From positions 29,790 through 36,792 of the forward strand of contig NZVJ01000027.1 of the NCBI GenBank assembly GCA_002701455.1: DNA of 7,003 nucleotides, read 5' to 3'. The stretch is from Rhodospirillaceae bacterium (GTDB lineage Bacteria > Pseudomonadota > Alphaproteobacteria > Thalassobaculales > Thalassobaculaceae). The position numbers and the translations under genes are program-made. The notes below the pieces were generated by a model. It was not told the origin of the DNA and did no database searches. It saw nothing but the letters and a program-made list of their open reading frames with translations. Positions 5,382-7,003 of the stretch are shown in pieces (position 1 is the first letter of the stretch; each line of letters begins with the position of its first letter).

Positions 5382-6305
5382 ATGTCTTCGAAACCAAAAA
5401 CTGAGCAAAACAAAGATATCGAGCCATGGAAGTGGGAAGAGGCGACCTGGAGAAGCCTCGTTAATAAAGTCCGAGCTGGACAATCGCTAAAACCGAAAAG
5501 ATGGAAAAATAATTCTCGAGTTGCTGTGGCTTTGTCGTTTGACTCAGATCATGAAACGACGACCCTTCGGTGGGGCGATGGATCACCAGGAAAGCTGTCA
5601 CAAGGTGAATATGGTTCACGCTCTGCAATACCTCGCATCAGGCGTGTATTGCGTGACAACAATATACCGGCCTCATTTTTTGTGCCCGCAGTTGTCGCTA
5701 AATTACATCCAAATGAGCAACGCCAATTAGTGTCTGAGGGACACGAGATCGGCATCCACGGTTGGATACATGAGTTAAACAGTTCATTGCCGGAACAAGA
5801 CGAACGAGAATTAATGCTTCGGGCCGCTGATGTTCTAGAAGAAATATCAGGATTTAGACCGGTTGGCATGAGAACACCGAGTTGGGATTTCTCGGAAAAC
5901 ACTCTTTCTATATGCAGGGAAATGGCCTTACTTTACGATTCGTCTTTGATGGCAGATGACGAACCGTATGAATTATTAGAGGATGGTGAACCAACGGGCA
6001 TAATTGAATTACCGGTAGAGTGGATACGAGATGATGCGCCTTATTTGATGATGGACAGGACAACGAGCCTGCGGCCATACACCAGCCCAAATTCAGTTCT
6101 TGAGATATTTAAATCGGAGTTTGATGGCGCCTTCAAGGAAGGCGGGCTATTTTTGTTGACGCTTCATCCTCACATCAGCGGGCATCGCTCGCGCATTGTT
6201 ATTTTAGAAGAGTTGATTGAGTATATAAAATCATTTCCCGATGTTTGGTTCGCTACACATTCGGAAATAGCACAATATTGCAAAGACCAACTTGGTTTAG
6301 ATTAA
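5382..6305 (+). CDS. Polysaccharide-deacetylase-family (NodB-fold) hydrolase, possibly a cyclic imide/amide hydrolase
   Basis: 307-residue metal-dependent carbohydrate-esterase-4 fold protein. NodB motif 1 is SFDSD (52-56), with Asp54 the probable base and Asp56 the metal ligand. Motif 2 is HGWIH (126-130), giving His126 and His130 as metal ligands. Motif 3 is RTPSWDFS (164-171), and motif 5 is LTLHPH (259-264), with His262. The order and spacing, plus LPVEW (210-214) and WFATHSEIA (289-297), resemble the subfamily containing Helicobacter pylori HP0310 (PgdA), PuuE-type allantoinases and cyclic imide hydrolases, rather than secreted chitin deacetylases. There is no signal peptide: the N-terminus is hydrophilic and charged, pointing to a cytoplasmic enzyme. 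Because a HyuA-type gene follows 54 nt later, hydrolysis of a cyclic amide or imide is a better guess than peptidoglycan deacetylation, but this is inference. Start at ATG 5382 with GGAAG 3 nt upstream, a short spacing. Divergent from the VOC operon. Confidence 0.88.
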   Translation: MSSKPKTEQNKDIEPWKWEEATWRSLVNKVRAGQSLKPKRWKNNSRVAVALSFDSDHETTTLRWGDGSPGKLSQGEYGSRSAIPRIRRVLRDNNIPASFFVPAVVAKLHPNEQRQLVSEGHEIGIHGWIHELNSSLPEQDERELMLRAADVLEEISGFRPVGMRTPSWDFSENTLSICREMALLYDSSLMADDEPYELLEDGEPTGIIELPVEWIRDDAPYLMMDRTTSLRPYTSPNSVLEIFKSEFDGAFKEGGLFLLTLHPHISGHRSRIVILEELIEYIKSFPDVWFATHSEIAQYCKDQLGLD

Positions 6306-6359
6306 TGTAATCAATTTGTTGTCTTAACGAATCAAAATTTGGATTGGGAAAAATAAGTA

Positions 6360-7003
6360 ATGGGTTTCCGAGTTGGTGTAGATATAGGCGGCACATTTAC
6401 AGATTTTTGTGTCTTTGACGAAAGTACGGGTGCTTTGAGTACATTGAAAGTATTATCACGACCAGATAAACCCGGTGCAGAGATAAAGGCTGGCCTTGCG
6501 AAAATAGCAGAAACTTACGGCATTGAACCGCCTTCTATTTCTTATTTTACGCATGGTACGACTGTGGGTGTAAATACTGTTATACAGAGAAAGGGGGTCA
6601 ATCTCTGTCTGTTTACAACCGAAAATTTTGAAGATGTTCTAGAGGTCGCCAGATTAAGAATGCCAGATCCTTATGACTTATTTAGCGCCCGCCCGGAACC
6701 CCTTGTTACACGTGATAAAGTTTTTGGAATTAAAGAGAGAGTGCTCTCAGATGGAAGCATTGATACGCCACTTGATATAGAAAATGTAAAGTCCGCTCTT
6801 GAGCGCGTTAAAGAAGTGGGTGGCGATGCAATAGTTGTAGCACTGATGCACGCATACCGAAACCCCGAGCATGAGCGATTTGTAGCCGAAATAATACGAA
6901 AAGAAGCACCTGAAATAAAAGTAATTCTATCTAGTGATATTTGGCCAGTAGTAAGAGAGTATGAAAGAACAATTACTGCTGTTGTAGCTGGCTATGTTCA
7001 GCC
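6360..7003 (+). CDS. Hydantoinase/oxoprolinase family protein, HyuA-like (3' end cut off by the window)
   Basis: The first 214 codons of a gene that runs off the window; family members are usually about 650-720 residues. The N-terminal hydantoinase/oxoprolinase domain is clear: the ASKHA-type phosphate loop VDIGGTFTDF (7-16), HGTTVGVNTV (65-74), and the segment from DIWPVVREYERT (193-204) into AVVAGYVQ. Relatives include N-methylhydantoinase subunit A, 5-oxoprolinase and the acetone and acetophenone carboxylase subunits, all of which use ATP to activate a carbonyl or lactam. They normally pair with a HyuB-type subunit, expected just downstream but out of view. ATG at 6360 has GGGAA 9 nt upstream. 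The 54-nt gap to the preceding hydrolase has no terminator, so the two are probably co-transcribed. Subfamily and substrate cannot be set from this fragment. Confidence 0.93.
   Translation, partial: MGFRVGVDIGGTFTDFCVFDESTGALSTLKVLSRPDKPGAEIKAGLAKIAETYGIEPPSISYFTHGTTVGVNTVIQRKGVNLCLFTTENFEDVLEVARLRMPDPYDLFSARPEPLVTRDKVFGIKERVLSDGSIDTPLDIENVKSALERVKEVGGDAIVVALMHAYRNPEHERFVAEIIRKEAPEIKVILSSDIWPVVREYERTITAVVAGYVQ

Noticed and set aside
5235..5483. Minus-strand open frame of 82 codons across the divergent region and the start of the deacetylase-fold gene
   Set aside because: It overlaps a well-supported gene on the other strand, has no recognisable domain, and its hydrophobic look comes from AT-rich DNA.
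5549..5902. Minus-strand open frame of 117 codons inside the deacetylase-fold gene
   Set aside because: It lies fully antisense to conserved NodB motifs, and its protein, rich in Ser, Cys and Arg, matches no family I know.
1..7003. tRNA or rRNA genes, CRISPR arrays, insertion sequences, attachment sites
   Set aside because: I saw no cloverleaf-like segment, regularly spaced repeat, transposase or integrase reading frame, or long terminal inverted repeat anywhere in the window.

Overview
The window is a compact, gene-dense piece of bacterial chromosome with moderate to low GC (low 40s percent by eye). It holds eight protein genes, two of them cut by the window edges. There are no RNA genes, insertion sequences, CRISPR arrays or phage genes that I can see. 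The mix of families (SAF-domain homoserine-dehydrogenase-like protein, PhyH and TauD oxygenases, SDR, PanB-like protein, VOC protein, imidase/deacetylase-fold hydrolase, HyuA) is typical of catabolic accessory loci in alphaproteobacteria, and the base composition would suit a marine lineage. That placement is an inference from gene content; nothing here fixes the taxon.

Layout: (1) Bases 2-1794, plus strand: the C-terminal three quarters of a SAF-domain homoserine-dehydrogenase-like protein, then, 38 nt later, an EctD-like Fe(II)/2-oxoglutarate hydroxylase that starts at TTG. (2) Bases 1891-5131, minus strand: a tight four-gene run in the order VOC protein, PanB-like protein, TauD/TfdA-family dioxygenase, SDR oxidoreductase, with gaps of 41, 28 and 13 nt, so very likely one operon. 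It converges on the first pair with a 96-nt gap that has no clear terminator. (3) Bases 5132-5381: an AT-rich divergent control region with a candidate promoter on each strand and two inverted repeats. (4) Bases 5382-7003, plus strand: a polysaccharide-deacetylase-fold hydrolase followed 54 nt later by the start of a HyuA-type hydantoinase/oxoprolinase subunit that runs off the window.

Taken together, the genes look like a small-molecule catabolic island. Two unrelated 2-oxoglutarate-dependent oxygenases could hydroxylate a substrate, the SDR could oxidise the resulting alcohol, the PanB-like protein could make or break a C-C bond next to a 2-oxo acid, and the deacetylase-fold hydrolase and HyuA could open a cyclic amide or imide. 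The substrate is not identifiable from sequence, and this pathway is a hypothesis.

The most notable observation is that the PanB-like protein keeps the PanB fold motifs but lacks two of the three residues that hold the metal in E. coli PanB (Asp84 is Ala, Glu114 is Gln). It may therefore not be a normal pantothenate enzyme. The second is an EctD-like hydroxylase with no ectoine genes beside it.
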